A DNA stretch of 64,000 bases from assembly GCA_964384025.1 (NCBI GenBank), contig CAYLJJ010000012.1:1-64000 (forward strand). Direction: 5' to 3'. Below, in pieces: positions 51,605 to 60,620 of this stretch. Made by a program: the position numbers and the translations under genes. Below the pieces are notes generated by a model that saw only the letters and a list, made by a program, of their open reading frames with translations, did not search any database and had not been told where the DNA came from. How positions within the stretch are numbered: position 1 is the first letter of the stretch; every line of letters starts with the position of its first letter. The DNA comes from CAYLJJ01 sp964384025. Lineage in GTDB: Bacteria > Myxococcota_A > Bradymonadia > UBA7976 > UBA1532.

Positions 51605-54241
51605 TCAGCGGCGAAAGAGCTTGCCAAAGAGGCTCGATGACTCCTTCTCAAGTTGATGCTCAGAACGATTTATCTCTCTCAGCGCTCGGGCAGCCTCAGG
51701 GTTTCTGCGATTAATACTCAGGGCCTTTTGATAAAAGCGAACCGCAGATTCCATATTTTTTAAGCCCTTGTAGAGATGACCAAGGAGCACAGCGAGGTTA
51801 TCGGAGGTGTCGTCCTCTTTAAACGCCAACTGGATCTGATCTATCGCTTCACTTCGACTCTTTTTGTCATTGGGATCAGCCTGTAGAAACTCCGCGTAAG
51901 CTTTATATCCCTGATACTGAGGTTGGTGAGGATCCTGTAGACAAGATACTTTGAAAAATCGAAGCGCTTTGCCCGTGTCCAGATTCTCAAGGCAGCAACG
52001 ACCACGGTTGAAATTACTCTCTGCTTTGAGAACATCCAAGCCTGTGGTCCTCGGAACAGGCAAGGTTAAGGCATCGTAGGCCTCACGCTTATTTCGACTG
52101 CTCAGCACCTCAAAAGAGGTCGCCAGTGCTTGAAGGACCTTCCGAGCTTTCTCTGCAATCTCAGGGGTTTCATGTTCCCGAGCGTTCTGGAGACGTTTGG
52201 AGAGGATCTCAAAAGCCTTCCTGATCTGCTCTAGGTTGGCCTCTTGTGTAATCTCAAGAAATTGGTAGTGGTTTGTCTTTTCGATGAGATCAAACTTGAT
52301 CTGGGTTAGAGACTCCACGCGATCAAGGCCTGATGTAGAGAAGTCTGTAAACTTCTCCTCTTCGCCCTCCAATTCCGGAGCGGTTTGAGAGGCAACCGTT
52401 GTTCTCTCTCTGCGTTTTTGTCTCTTGGGGCTCTTCCTTCGAGGCCTCACCGTCGGTTTGTGGCTGGTGTTGGGGCTGGTTGAGGGAGGCTTGTGCCTGA
52501 AATCTTCTCTGTTCTTGACCTCTTTAGACTCTTTCACCTCCCCAAAGAGGACACAACTCATGATCTCCAGAGCCCGTAAGATTCTGAGAGTGCTTACGAG
52601 GCCATAGGGACTTATCCCCAAAATCTCCCCCAGATTGCGCTCTCCGTCACAGAGCTTCGCGACCCGCAACTCCTCTTTAAAATCTTTGAGCATGATGGTG
52701 TAGTCCCCAAGGAGGGGAGTGATCTTGAGCTTCCTTAAGTTGAAATCATCAAAATGATCCACCAGAGGAGCGATGGGGAAAAAAGATTTGATCCCCTCAA
52801 AGATAATAACGAGGGGGTTGAGGCGGATGCTCTCATCTAGACCCTGCGCGGAGGGATCATAGGAGAGACCATATTCCGCACTTCTCCAAGGGAAGGTGTT
52901 TAGGAGCCTCCTTCGAAACTGTTTTCTCAGATACTTCTTTAGGGTACCGGGAGAGATCACCTCCATCTGCACCAGAACTTCTCCCTGGACCAGTTTCTCT
53001 TGCCTTGATTGTTTAAGGCTGAGTTCATGCTGCTCTTCTGTAATGATCCCATCCTCAATAAGGAGCTGGCTCAGGAAATCAGAATGAATATTGCTGTTTC
53101 CAGAGATGAGCTGACCATTGGCGATCACAAACTCTCTCAGAGCGCTCTTGCGCCTGATGAGGAGGCGACCCGTGAAGAGGTCACGAAAACAGCGATAAAG
53201 GAGCTGTGGAAAGTTCAAAGAACCATAGATTCCGCGAGGATCAGAGGGGGAATGAGGAGTCATGGGGTGGAGCTTGTAATCCTTCTCTTGGAGGGGAGTA
53301 TCCTCCTCAAGCTCCATAGAGAACTCATCCGCCCAGACACTCTCCGAAGGAGGGTGAGTGGATGATAGCTTCGATACCTCTGGATCTGGTCTAAACTCCT
53401 GAGGCTTCTCTGATGGGTAGAGATCCAGATTATCATAATCGTCCAGGGACTCACTGGAGCCAAGAAGCGCGTCTAAGCCATCAGAAGAATCTCCCTGAAA
53501 GAAGCCTAAGAGTTCATCCTCCTGATTCGCCGGTTTAAAAGGCTCCTGTAAATCTACCCCTAAACTCTGCTCCTCAGAGATAACCTCTGCTCCTTTCTCT
53601 ATCAGCGTGGAGGGATCGAGAGGCTGCGTCTCTGGAACCTCTAGTTCCAAACCGTCTAGATCCAGACCGTCTAGATCAAAATCATCTAAGCCTGAGTCAT
53701 CTTCTCCTATAAGGTCCATCGCGGAATCTTCAGAGAAAAGTTCTGTTCTTAGCTTGTCATTCTCGTGGAATGATTCTCCAAAAAAATCTGAATCTTCCAA
53801 AGATAGATCAGGTTCAAGCGGAACGCCTTCATTGAGGAGCTCCATCCCCGCCAAGTCCACAACCTCAACAGAACTCTTCTGGGCAGCCGCGTCCAGATCT
53901 TGGAGAGCGCCCAGGATCTGTTCAGGCCGATAGGGCCGCGTCAAGAGAACGTTGATGGAGGGAGCATCTGAGAGTCGTGCAACTTCAGTGCTCTGAGCCA
54001 GGAGGATGATGGGCAGCTCAGGTTGAAGCTCTCGCATGGCATGGAGAATCTCAAAGTTCTTTACATCGCTGAGGCTCAGGCTGGCGATGATGCATTGAGG
54101 AGCTGTCTCATAGTAGCTTTTGAGACCCTCTAAGGCGTCTGCCGCTGCGATGAGTTCATAGCCGCTGGCTTCTAATATGTGGCAGAGCACCGCTTGAACA
54201 GGGCTCTCTCTCTCGATCAGTAAGAGTCGGCGTATCGCCAT
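51605..54241 (-). CDS. Pseudo-receiver / DUF4388 / J-like / TPR protein
   Basis: About 878 residues from ATG 54241, with GGAGG five bases upstream. Residues 1-115 have a receiver fold (RRLLLIERESPVQAVLCHIL), but the phosphorylation Asp is replaced by Ser in CIIASLSLSD and the Lys by Arg in LLTRPYRPEQ. An acidic linker to about 360 contains FDLDGLDLDGLEL. A DUF4388 (PatA-type) region follows: IYGSLNFPQLLYRCFRDLFT, GRLLIRRKSALREFVIANGQ. After a basic linker comes a J-domain-like segment YQFLEITQEANLEQIRKAFE, without the HPD motif that contacts Hsp70, and then two or three TPRs. It heads the TPR/FHA block and could be its regulatory or scaffold component. Confidence 0.85.
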   Translation of the reverse strand: MAIRRLLLIERESPVQAVLCHILEASGYELIAAADALEGLKSYYETAPQCIIASLSLSDVKNFEILHAMRELQPELPIILLAQSTEVARLSDAPSINVLLTRPYRPEQILGALQDLDAAAQKSSVEVVDLAGMELLNEGVPLEPDLSLEDSDFFGESFHENDKLRTELFSEDSAMDLIGEDDSGLDDFDLDGLDLDGLELEVPETQPLDPSTLIEKGAEVISEEQSLGVDLQEPFKPANQEDELLGFFQGDSSDGLDALLGSSESLDDYDNLDLYPSEKPQEFRPDPEVSKLSSTHPPSESVWADEFSMELEEDTPLQEKDYKLHPMTPHSPSDPRGIYGSLNFPQLLYRCFRDLFTGRLLIRRKSALREFVIANGQLISGNSNIHSDFLSQLLIEDGIITEEQHELSLKQSRQEKLVQGEVLVQMEVISPGTLKKYLRKQFRRRLLNTFPWRSAEYGLSYDPSAQGLDESIRLNPLVIIFEGIKSFFPIAPLVDHFDDFNLRKLKITPLLGDYTIMLKDFKEELRVAKLCDGERNLGEILGISPYGLVSTLRILRALEIMSCVLFGEVKESKEVKNREDFRHKPPSTSPNTSHKPTVRPRRKSPKRQKRRERTTVASQTAPELEGEEEKFTDFSTSGLDRVESLTQIKFDLIEKTNHYQFLEITQEANLEQIRKAFEILSKRLQNAREHETPEIAEKARKVLQALATSFEVLSSRNKREAYDALTLPVPRTTGLDVLKAESNFNRGRCCLENLDTGKALRFFKVSCLQDPHQPQYQGYKAYAEFLQADPNDKKSRSEAIDQIQLAFKEDDTSDNLAVLLGHLYKGLKNMESAVRFYQKALSINRRNPEAARALREINRSEHQLEKESSSLFGKLFRR

Positions 54242-54336
54242 CTCGCCCTCCAGTTGCACTTAGCGCTCTGTTTCCGTTCATCTCTGGGGCACGCTAGCCT
54301 AACATAACAGGTCTTTAAAAAATCAGGAGAGCAGTT

Positions 54337-54873
54337 GTGGAGGCCCTTGAACTTTGGAGAGAGAAGGTCAAACAGCAGGGAGCGCAGATCAGTCAACTCC
54401 TCTGTAGCGATCTTGAGCAGTTCTTCAGCGCTGCGATCCGCAGTGCTTTTATCAACTCAACCAGCCTCGCAGCAAGGAGTTCTGACGAGGAGCTGCTTCA
54501 ACTCAAGGCGCGTATGAAAGCGGAGATCTCCAGGATCCAAGGCGAACTTAAGGTAGGGCTCAATGAGCAACTCTGGTTGAATGCTCGATTGAGTGAGGAG
54601 ATGAGCACCCCCATCAGCGAGATCCCAGAAGTTGCAGCGCTCTTGGAAAGCATCGCCAAAGCCCTCTATAATTTTCTTAAAGCGGAGCAACTTCAAGGAA
54701 GCCCCACTCCATATCGCCTGCCTGTCCGCTTTATCGATGGCAAAGACTTGGTGACCTTGACTCGAGGGTTCTGGAGAGCTTTGAGACAACTCAGAGCCTG
54801 TGAGCAGGAGTTGGAAGAGAGCCTCGCCGAGGAGCAGAAGGCGGTTTTAAAGATGCGTTGGGATGGGCTTTAG
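54337..54873 (+). CDS. Hypothetical cytoplasmic protein
   Basis: A 178-residue protein starting at GTG 54337, with AGGAGA seven bases upstream. It has no signal peptide or membrane segment and is largely helical (LLQLKARMKAEISRIQGELK, LRACEQELEESLAEEQKAVL). I do not recognise a family. It is divergent from the pseudo-receiver/DUF4388 gene with 95 bases between the starts, and its 3' end overlaps the convergent calcium-repeat gene by four bases. Confidence 0.75.
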   Translation: MEALELWREKVKQQGAQISQLLCSDLEQFFSAAIRSAFINSTSLAARSSDEELLQLKARMKAEISRIQGELKVGLNEQLWLNARLSEEMSTPISEIPEVAALLESIAKALYNFLKAEQLQGSPTPYRLPVRFIDGKDLVTLTRGFWRALRQLRACEQELEESLAEEQKAVLKMRWDGL

Positions 54874-57800
54874 CGCTTTTCCCAAGATCCCCCCAAGAGT
54901 ACACGCCAAGCGGGCTCCCCTGCTCCCTCGCTTAAGCCCCTCTCCAGGGCTCCGCTGAAGCTGAACTCTCCGAGGAGCCATTCCCCCCCCAGACGCAGAG
55001 ATAAGCGCTTTGGAGCTACTCCAGGCCATGCCCCGCTCAGCTCTCCCAGGAGCAGAGGCAGTGAGTCCCCTAGAGAATAGCCCAGTGCCAATGCAGCAGT
55101 CAGCTCTGAAGAGATCTCCAGATCATAGAAGCGCTCGTGAGGGCGATAGCGCCCTCCAAGTTGAGCATAGAATTGGAGCGCCTCAAGCTGAAGCTCTCCA
55201 AGGAGTGCACCCCCAAGGCTGAGGCTCTCCTCTCCCTGCCAGCGCTCCGTTTCGCCTAGAGGTAGGCTCAATGGCAGGGCCAGCGAGAGAGCCCAAGAGT
55301 CACGTTTGAGGATCTGACTCTGGAGGAGAAGGCGAGGATCCCCCGAGTCAAGCTCGGAGAAGGCTTGTCCTTCTGGATCCTTCCCTTGGTTCCAAGCCAG
55401 AGGCCAATCTAGACCCAAACGCAGCGCGGGGAGAGGGACCCAGGCGAGCAGAAGTTGAAGTTGGCTGCTGTGGCGGAGGAGTTCTAGATCCCCCGCGTTC
55501 TCTCGTTCAGCCAAGAGGATCCCTCGACTGTGGTGGAGGCTAAGACCCAGGCGTAGAGCACCCGGCGCGGGGATCGCAGCCCCCTCAACCTCAAAGCCTC
55601 CATGCTCTCCCAAACGCGGTCTAAAGCCATCCGCACGAAACGCCCTGCTGGAGCAGGGAAGGAGTAGGGAGATCAATAGGAGGAGGAGAGGCCAAACACC
55701 TCTCCTGCCAAGCCCTAAGCCCAGAGAGCAGCCACCTCGAATGTGAAGCTCAGGCTTTGGTTCTGTCTCTTCTTGGTAATCATCCTCTGGATTCCGAGGG
55801 TCGCTCTCCCCTTCATCTAGGGCGCCGTTGCCGTTGCTGTCTTCAGCCCCATCACTGCGCCCACCTCCATCAGTATCTGGATTGCGGGGATCTGTGCTGC
55901 TCTCTGGATCAGCGTCAGGGATAAAGAAGCCCTGTTGGAGATCGGTCCCAGGGCTGGGGATCCTACGCCCCATCTCTGTGCCATCAAAGAGGCCATCATT
56001 ATCACTGTCAGGATCTAGGGCGTCGATCAAACCATCTCCATCTGAATCCTCTGCCCCCTCCTCTCCATCGGGGACCCCATCATCATCAGAGTCACTGTCT
56101 TCTGGATAGAGGCCGCGAGCCTGTTCATACTCGTCAGAGAGCCCATCTCCATCACTGTCCAGCTCAGCGCCGTTCTCCTCATCGAACTTCAGAGGATCGC
56201 TCTCTCCTGGATCAACTCGACCGTTCCGGTTGAGATCCTCCTCTCCATCACTGCGCCCATCCCCGTCGCTGTCTCTACGGTGAGGATCTGTGCGGCTCTC
56301 AGGATCGAGATCACTTCGAAAGGGGCCTCCTGGAGAGCTGTCCTCATGGGGCTCCTCCAGCCCCATCTCTAAACCATCAGGGAGCCCATCATTATCGCTG
56401 TCTGGATCCAGGGCGTTGGGTAGGCCATCTCCCTCGCTGTCCTGTAGGCCCTCTTGACCATCAGGAACTCCATCATCATCGGAGTCGGCATCCTCGGGAT
56501 CGAGACCAGCCCAGTGCTCTACCGCATCAGGCATCCCATCATTATCGCTGTCTGGAGCGATATCATCAGAGGGGTCGTTGGGGTCACTCTCTCCTGGGCC
56601 GATTTGGCCATCTCCATCACGATCCTCTAAGCCATCGATCACCCCCCCCGCATCCGAGTCAGCGAGAAGAGGGCTGGTCACTGTTTCAGGGTCCTGATCA
56701 GCGCGAAAAATCCCCCCTTCAGTATCAGGCAAACGGAAACTCACCCCCAACTCTAAGCCATCAGGCAGCCCATCCCCATCGCTGTCGGGATCAAGGGCAT
56801 TGATCAAGCCATCCAGATCATGATCCACCCCAAAGTTGGGCTCGGCGCCATCGGCTAAGCCATCATCGTCACTATCAGCATCAAAAGGATCGCACCCCAA
56901 CCGCTGCTCGACAAGATCAGGCAGTCCATCCCCATCACTGTCCAGCTCCCCCGCAGCGTCATCCAGGGGGTCAAGAGGATCGCTCTCTCCAAAACTCAGG
57001 GCACCATCTCCATTCAGATCCTCAGCCCCATCTGAAAGCCCTCCACCATCCGTATCTGTCCGTTGAGGGTCGGTCTGAGTCTCAGGGTCAAGATCGGGAC
57101 GAAAGCGTCCTCGCCGCCAATCTGTCTCGGTTGGAGGCTCTACCAACCCGGACTCCAGGCCGTCAAAGAGGCCATCATTGTCACTGTCGGGATCCAGAGC
57201 GGAGATCAGGCCATCATCATCTCTATCTTCAGCCCAGCCGGGCTCTTCACCATCCAAGAGCCCGTCATCATCACTGTCTCCATCGAAAGGATCCAGAGCA
57301 TGTTCACGCTCTTGGCGACTGCTCAACCCATCTCCATCGGGGTCTTGCTCCCAATCATCCTCAGGCCAGAGAGGGTCGCTGCCATCTCTCAGCTCTTGCC
57401 CATCATCCGTACCCCCTCCATCTGTGTCGAACATCATCGGATCGGTCTCACCGGGGGTTCGTGCACCATCCAGGTTTAGATCCTCTTCTCCATCCCGTAG
57501 GCCATCCCCATCAGAATCAGGGTTGAGCGGATCTGTAAGACCTTCCAGCTCCAGACCATCCATCAAGCCATCCCCATCGGAGTCTTGATCTCGAGGATTG
57601 AGGCCCCACTCCAACTCCAAGCGTCCGCTCAGCCCATCTTCATCGATATCAGCGTCTAGATCGTCAAAAGGCTCCAGAGGATTACTGCCATCCTCAAGCT
57701 CTCTTCCATCATCTGTCCCTCCTCCATCGGTGTCTGCTCTTCGAGGATCGCTCTCTCCTGGATCTCGGCGACCGTTTAGGTTGAGATCCTCGACTCCATC

Positions 57801-57965
57801 CTCCAGGCCATCACCATCGGTATCGGGATTATCTGGATCGGTTTCAAACCAGTCCAAAGTTCCATCTCCATCGAGATCTTCCAGCAGATCAGGCAGAGCG
57901 TCCCCGTCCCGATCCCCTGGAGTCGGGCTGAGCAAAATAAACAGAGAGAGCAGCGAACTGAGCAT
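54870..57965 (-). CDS. Calcium-repeat (TSP3-like) protein with internal CTERM-like segment and C-terminal beta-barrel-like domain
   Basis: About 1031 residues from ATG 57965, preceded closely by GGAGG; the frame continues to 58082, but a start there would overlap the divergent mazG. A signal segment LSSLLSLFILLSPTPG is followed by about 740 residues of Ca2+-binding repeats (DSDGDGLPDxLE, DPDSDNDGLPDGLE). Then comes GGCSLGLGLGRRGVWP plus a hydrophobic stretch LLLLLISLLL, resembling a MYXO-CTERM tail, but it is internal. After SSRAFRADGFRPRLG the last 225 residues show alternating amphipathic strands (ALRLGLSLHHSRGILL, RLSLRLGGEWLLGEFSFSGA), like the barrel of OmpA-type proteins. In relatives I know, such a barrel precedes the repeats. 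No in-frame start lies at the junction. Confidence 0.85.
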   Translation of the reverse strand: MLSSLLSLFILLSPTPGDRDGDALPDLLEDLDGDGTLDWFETDPDNPDTDGDGLEDGVEDLNLNGRRDPGESDPRRADTDGGGTDDGRELEDGSNPLEPFDDLDADIDEDGLSGRLELEWGLNPRDQDSDGDGLMDGLELEGLTDPLNPDSDGDGLRDGEEDLNLDGARTPGETDPMMFDTDGGGTDDGQELRDGSDPLWPEDDWEQDPDGDGLSSRQEREHALDPFDGDSDDDGLLDGEEPGWAEDRDDDGLISALDPDSDNDGLFDGLESGLVEPPTETDWRRGRFRPDLDPETQTDPQRTDTDGGGLSDGAEDLNGDGALSFGESDPLDPLDDAAGELDSDGDGLPDLVEQRLGCDPFDADSDDDGLADGAEPNFGVDHDLDGLINALDPDSDGDGLPDGLELGVSFRLPDTEGGIFRADQDPETVTSPLLADSDAGGVIDGLEDRDGDGQIGPGESDPNDPSDDIAPDSDNDGMPDAVEHWAGLDPEDADSDDDGVPDGQEGLQDSEGDGLPNALDPDSDNDGLPDGLEMGLEEPHEDSSPGGPFRSDLDPESRTDPHRRDSDGDGRSDGEEDLNRNGRVDPGESDPLKFDEENGAELDSDGDGLSDEYEQARGLYPEDSDSDDDGVPDGEEGAEDSDGDGLIDALDPDSDNDGLFDGTEMGRRIPSPGTDLQQGFFIPDADPESSTDPRNPDTDGGGRSDGAEDSNGNGALDEGESDPRNPEDDYQEETEPKPELHIRGGCSLGLGLGRRGVWPLLLLLISLLLPCSSRAFRADGFRPRLGEHGGFEVEGAAIPAPGALRLGLSLHHSRGILLAERENAGDLELLRHSSQLQLLLAWVPLPALRLGLDWPLAWNQGKDPEGQAFSELDSGDPRLLLQSQILKRDSWALSLALPLSLPLGETERWQGEESLSLGGALLGELQLEALQFYAQLGGRYRPHERFYDLEISSELTAALALGYSLGDSLPLLLGELSGAWPGVAPKRLSLRLGGEWLLGEFSFSGALERGLSEGAGEPAWRVLLGGSWEKR
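55790..57920 (-). repeat. Array of DxDxDGDG calcium-binding repeats
   Basis: Reading the minus strand, units such as DPDSDNDGLPDGLE, DSDDDGVPDGEE and DTDGGGTDDG recur throughout, with larger units of about 120 residues marked by GESDP and GDGLSD. These thrombospondin-type-3-like repeats bind Ca2+ and form rigid rods. The period of several small units gives strong similarity along the DNA. Confidence 0.9.
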
Positions 57966-58034
57966 GACCCTCCAAGTGGGCTGACATCGATACAGCTTCA
58001 AGATAGAGAGTGACATCAACTTTGGGGAAGAGAG

Positions 58035-58799
58035 ATGAAAGATCCTGAGGCGATGGATGTGCTCTTGGGGGTGATGGCTCACCTACGAGGCCCTGATGGC
58101 TGCCCCTGGGACCGCAAGCAGGACCTTCAAAGTCTGAGGCGTTGGCTCTTAGAAGAGAGCTATGAAGTCTTGGAAGCGATGGAAGCTGAAGATCCCAATG
58201 TTCACCGCGATGAGTTGGGTGATCTGCTCTTTCAGGTGGTCTTTCAGAGCCGGATCCAAGAGGAGGCAGGACACTTTGACTTCAGCGAGGTGGCGCGAGG
58301 CATCAGCGATAAGCTCAAGCGCCGCCATCCCCATGTCTTTGGAGATCTTGAGATCGAAAATCAGCAGGCTCTGCGCGCGATCTGGTCCTCGATCAAGCAG
58401 CAGGAGGGGCGCAAGAGCGCGATTGACGGTGTTCCCCGCGCCGCTCCGGCTCTGTTGAGAGCTTTTCGGGTGAGCGCTAAGGCTGCTGCGGTTGGCTTTG
58501 ATTGGAAGTCCAGCGAGGGGGTTTGGAGGAAATTTGACGAAGAGCGTGCTGAGTTAAGAGAAGCTCTAGAGCGAGGGAGCAGAGAGGAGCAAGAGGAGGA
58601 GATGGGGGATCTCCTCTTCACCCTCGCCAACCTCTGCCGTCATCTACAACTTGATCCTGAGGCGGCGTTGAGGCGAGCAGTGAAGAAATTTGAGCGTCGT
58701 TTTCGAAGGATGGAGGCGCGGGCAGAACTGAGAGGCCTCTCTGCTGAGGCCCTGGAGGCGCTTTGGCTTCAGAGCAAGGAGGAGCTTAGCTCTTCTTGA
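58035..58799 (+). CDS. mazG: Nucleoside triphosphate pyrophosphohydrolase MazG
   Basis: A 254-residue protein, the usual size for two-domain MazG. The N-terminal domain has AHLRGPDGCPWDRKQDLQSL, LEESYEVLEAM and HRDELGDLLFQVVF with the Mg2+-binding EExxE/ExxD residues. The second domain repeats the pattern in FDEERAELREALE and EEEMGDLLFTLANLCRHL. It hydrolyses (d)NTPs to monophosphate and pyrophosphate, cleaning the nucleotide pool. ATG 58035 follows GAAGAGAG. It is divergent from the calcium-repeat gene; its 3' end overlaps the convergent FHA gene by 14 bases. Confidence 0.96.
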   Translation: MKDPEAMDVLLGVMAHLRGPDGCPWDRKQDLQSLRRWLLEESYEVLEAMEAEDPNVHRDELGDLLFQVVFQSRIQEEAGHFDFSEVARGISDKLKRRHPHVFGDLEIENQQALRAIWSSIKQQEGRKSAIDGVPRAAPALLRAFRVSAKAAAVGFDWKSSEGVWRKFDEERAELREALERGSREEQEEEMGDLLFTLANLCRHLQLDPEAALRRAVKKFERRFRRMEARAELRGLSAEALEALWLQSKEELSSS

Positions 58800-60543
58800 A
58801 GATCAGGGGATATTGAACGGTGACCATGCCGCCACCCTTGGGGGGTGGGAAGATCCAACGCTTGATCTTGCGCATCAGGCAGGACTCCACGACGCGGTTG
58901 TTCATACTGGACTCTTGGATGGAGGAGGCGAGGACACTGCCATCTCCTCCGATGATGAACTTGACGACGATCTTACCGTTGAGATCTCGTTTTAGATTCA
59001 GCTGTTTCTCGTAGCAGTAGCGGTACTCATTGCGGTGCCGACGGATGACTCGCCTGATCTCCTCCTTCTCTAAGGAGCCCTTGATCACTGGAGGCTTAGG
59101 GATGATTTTGGGACCCTTGAGCTTCCTCTCGATCGACTTACGGCGGGGGGCATATATTGAAGGCCTCGGCGAGCCTTTGAGGCCTCGAAGGCCTCGTGTT
59201 GGCCAGGGGACACCGACAGAGTGTTCACCAGGCATCCCACCTCCACGACCCACTCCAGCGACCCCGATACCATATCCATGTTGCGTCCCTGTTCGCTCAC
59301 CAAACATATCCCCCAAGGCGGTCAAAGCCTCCCCCCCAGCGCTGCGCTGCTCTGTTCCCCAGACCGTAGCCATCTCCTGCTCTAGACCCTCAAAGGCGGC
59401 TTCAGCGGTGGCGATGGCCTGTTGCCGTGCCCGCTCTCGGGCCAGCTTGATCTCCTCTTGGTCCTCTTTACCTTTGAGTTCCAACCGCCCACGCTTTTGT
59501 ACCGCCTTAGGGTGCCCCAAGCTGCCCTCATCCCCTGAAGCAGCAGGCGCTTCCTCCTCGTCGATCTCTCCGAAGATATCCACCAACTTCTCCTGTGGGC
59601 TTTGCTCCTCAGGTATAAAGAGGAGTTCGCTGAAGCGATCTGGGGTCTCAAAACGATCCAGAGAGAGGCTGTTCATCTCCTGAGGCATACTCTGCACGAT
59701 CAGAAAGAAGAGCCCGTGTAGGAACCCAGCGAACAGCAGGAAGAGGATCTGTTGAGCATCCATCAACTCCAGAGGAGAACCTCGCTCAACGGAAGGAGCC
59801 TGGTTCACTGAGTTCAACAGGATCTTAAACTCTCCAAAGCTCAGACGACACCGGCCCCCAGGAGGGAGGAGCAGGCTCTCGCTCTCTTTGAGTTGAGAGC
59901 GCCTCAACATTCCAGCCTCTCGGAGCTGCTTAAGACCGTAGATCTCAGCGCCAATCATCACCTCAGCTTGACTCCCCCGGGGCAGGTTGAGCAGCGGTCC
60001 TTCAGGCTGCCACTCTGCGATGGGGTAGAGATCCTGAGGCAGCAGGGTTGGATCGATAAACTGATCAGCTTTGGGAGATTCCCCCAGGGTGAAAGCTCCT
60101 GGAGTGCTGATATGTTGCGCTTTGATCACCGAGCTGCCCCAGAGTACAAGAACCTCCAGGCTCTGAGGGCCGCCCTCCAGTTCTTCCTCATCTGGGGGGA
60201 GGGTAAAGCGTCGAGGAGGTGCATCTTGAGCCGCAAGGCTGACCTTCACCTGTGCTGCTCCAAACTGAAGCTGATCTCCAGCCTTAAGGCTCGCCTTGGA
60301 GATCTGCGCACCATTGAGGTATGTACCGCGTTGGCTTCCCAGATCGAGAATCTCCACCTCGGTGGGGCTCTTGACTTCGATGAGCGCGTGGATGCGAGAG
60401 ACTCCTTCATCTTTGATGCAGAGCTGAGCGCTGTTGAGTGTCCCCACCTTGATGCGTGGTCCCATCAGGAGTTCTGTTCGCTTGAGCTGGGAGCCTGTAT
60501 AGATCTCAAACTTGAGGGTGACCTGCTTATTTTGGCTCTGCAT
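58786..60543 (-). CDS. FHA / single-TM / AgmX-PglI C-terminal protein, paralog of the GltG-like protein
   Basis: About 585 residues from ATG 60543, with GGAG eight bases upstream. Domain order equals that of the protein at 43111-44901: FHA (KVGTLNSAQLCIKDEGVSR, IHALIEV, DLGSQRGTYLNGAQI), one membrane helix QQILFLLFAGFLHGLFFLIV, an Ala/Glu-rich helix, a Gly-containing linker and an AgmX/PglI domain (RRHRNEYRYCYEKQLNLKRD, CLMRKIKRWIFPPPKGGG). The ends are nearly identical, while the Gly-rich tract is shorter. It stands alone between mazG and a glycosyltransferase gene, with no TPR genes beside it. It may be an alternative inner-membrane connector of the same machine or of a second one. Confidence 0.9.
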   Translation of the reverse strand: MQSQNKQVTLKFEIYTGSQLKRTELLMGPRIKVGTLNSAQLCIKDEGVSRIHALIEVKSPTEVEILDLGSQRGTYLNGAQISKASLKAGDQLQFGAAQVKVSLAAQDAPPRRFTLPPDEEELEGGPQSLEVLVLWGSSVIKAQHISTPGAFTLGESPKADQFIDPTLLPQDLYPIAEWQPEGPLLNLPRGSQAEVMIGAEIYGLKQLREAGMLRRSQLKESESLLLPPGGRCRLSFGEFKILLNSVNQAPSVERGSPLELMDAQQILFLLFAGFLHGLFFLIVQSMPQEMNSLSLDRFETPDRFSELLFIPEEQSPQEKLVDIFGEIDEEEAPAASGDEGSLGHPKAVQKRGRLELKGKEDQEEIKLARERARQQAIATAEAAFEGLEQEMATVWGTEQRSAGGEALTALGDMFGERTGTQHGYGIGVAGVGRGGGMPGEHSVGVPWPTRGLRGLKGSPRPSIYAPRRKSIERKLKGPKIIPKPPVIKGSLEKEEIRRVIRRHRNEYRYCYEKQLNLKRDLNGKIVVKFIIGGDGSVLASSIQESSMNNRVVESCLMRKIKRWIFPPPKGGGMVTVQYPLIFKKS

Positions 60544-60620
60544 GATTGAGTCTCCATTAATCGTTGGCTCATCGAACCATCGGTTCACGACGATATTTTA
60601 GTAGATTTGTTTGGTGGATT

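Noticed and set aside
42136..54241. Type IV pilus or Tol-Pal assembly block
   Set aside because: TPR lipoproteins and TonB-like ends could suggest this, but no pilin, ATPase, TolQR or Pal genes are present; the FHA plus AgmX/PglI architecture and gene order fit the Glt type better.
55640..55760. Two separate genes for the repeat rod and the beta-barrel domain
   Set aside because: No in-frame ATG or GTG lies at the junction and the frame is continuous; the only in-frame TTG is within the hydrophobic stretch with no suitable ribosome site. I kept one gene and listed the oddity as a finding.
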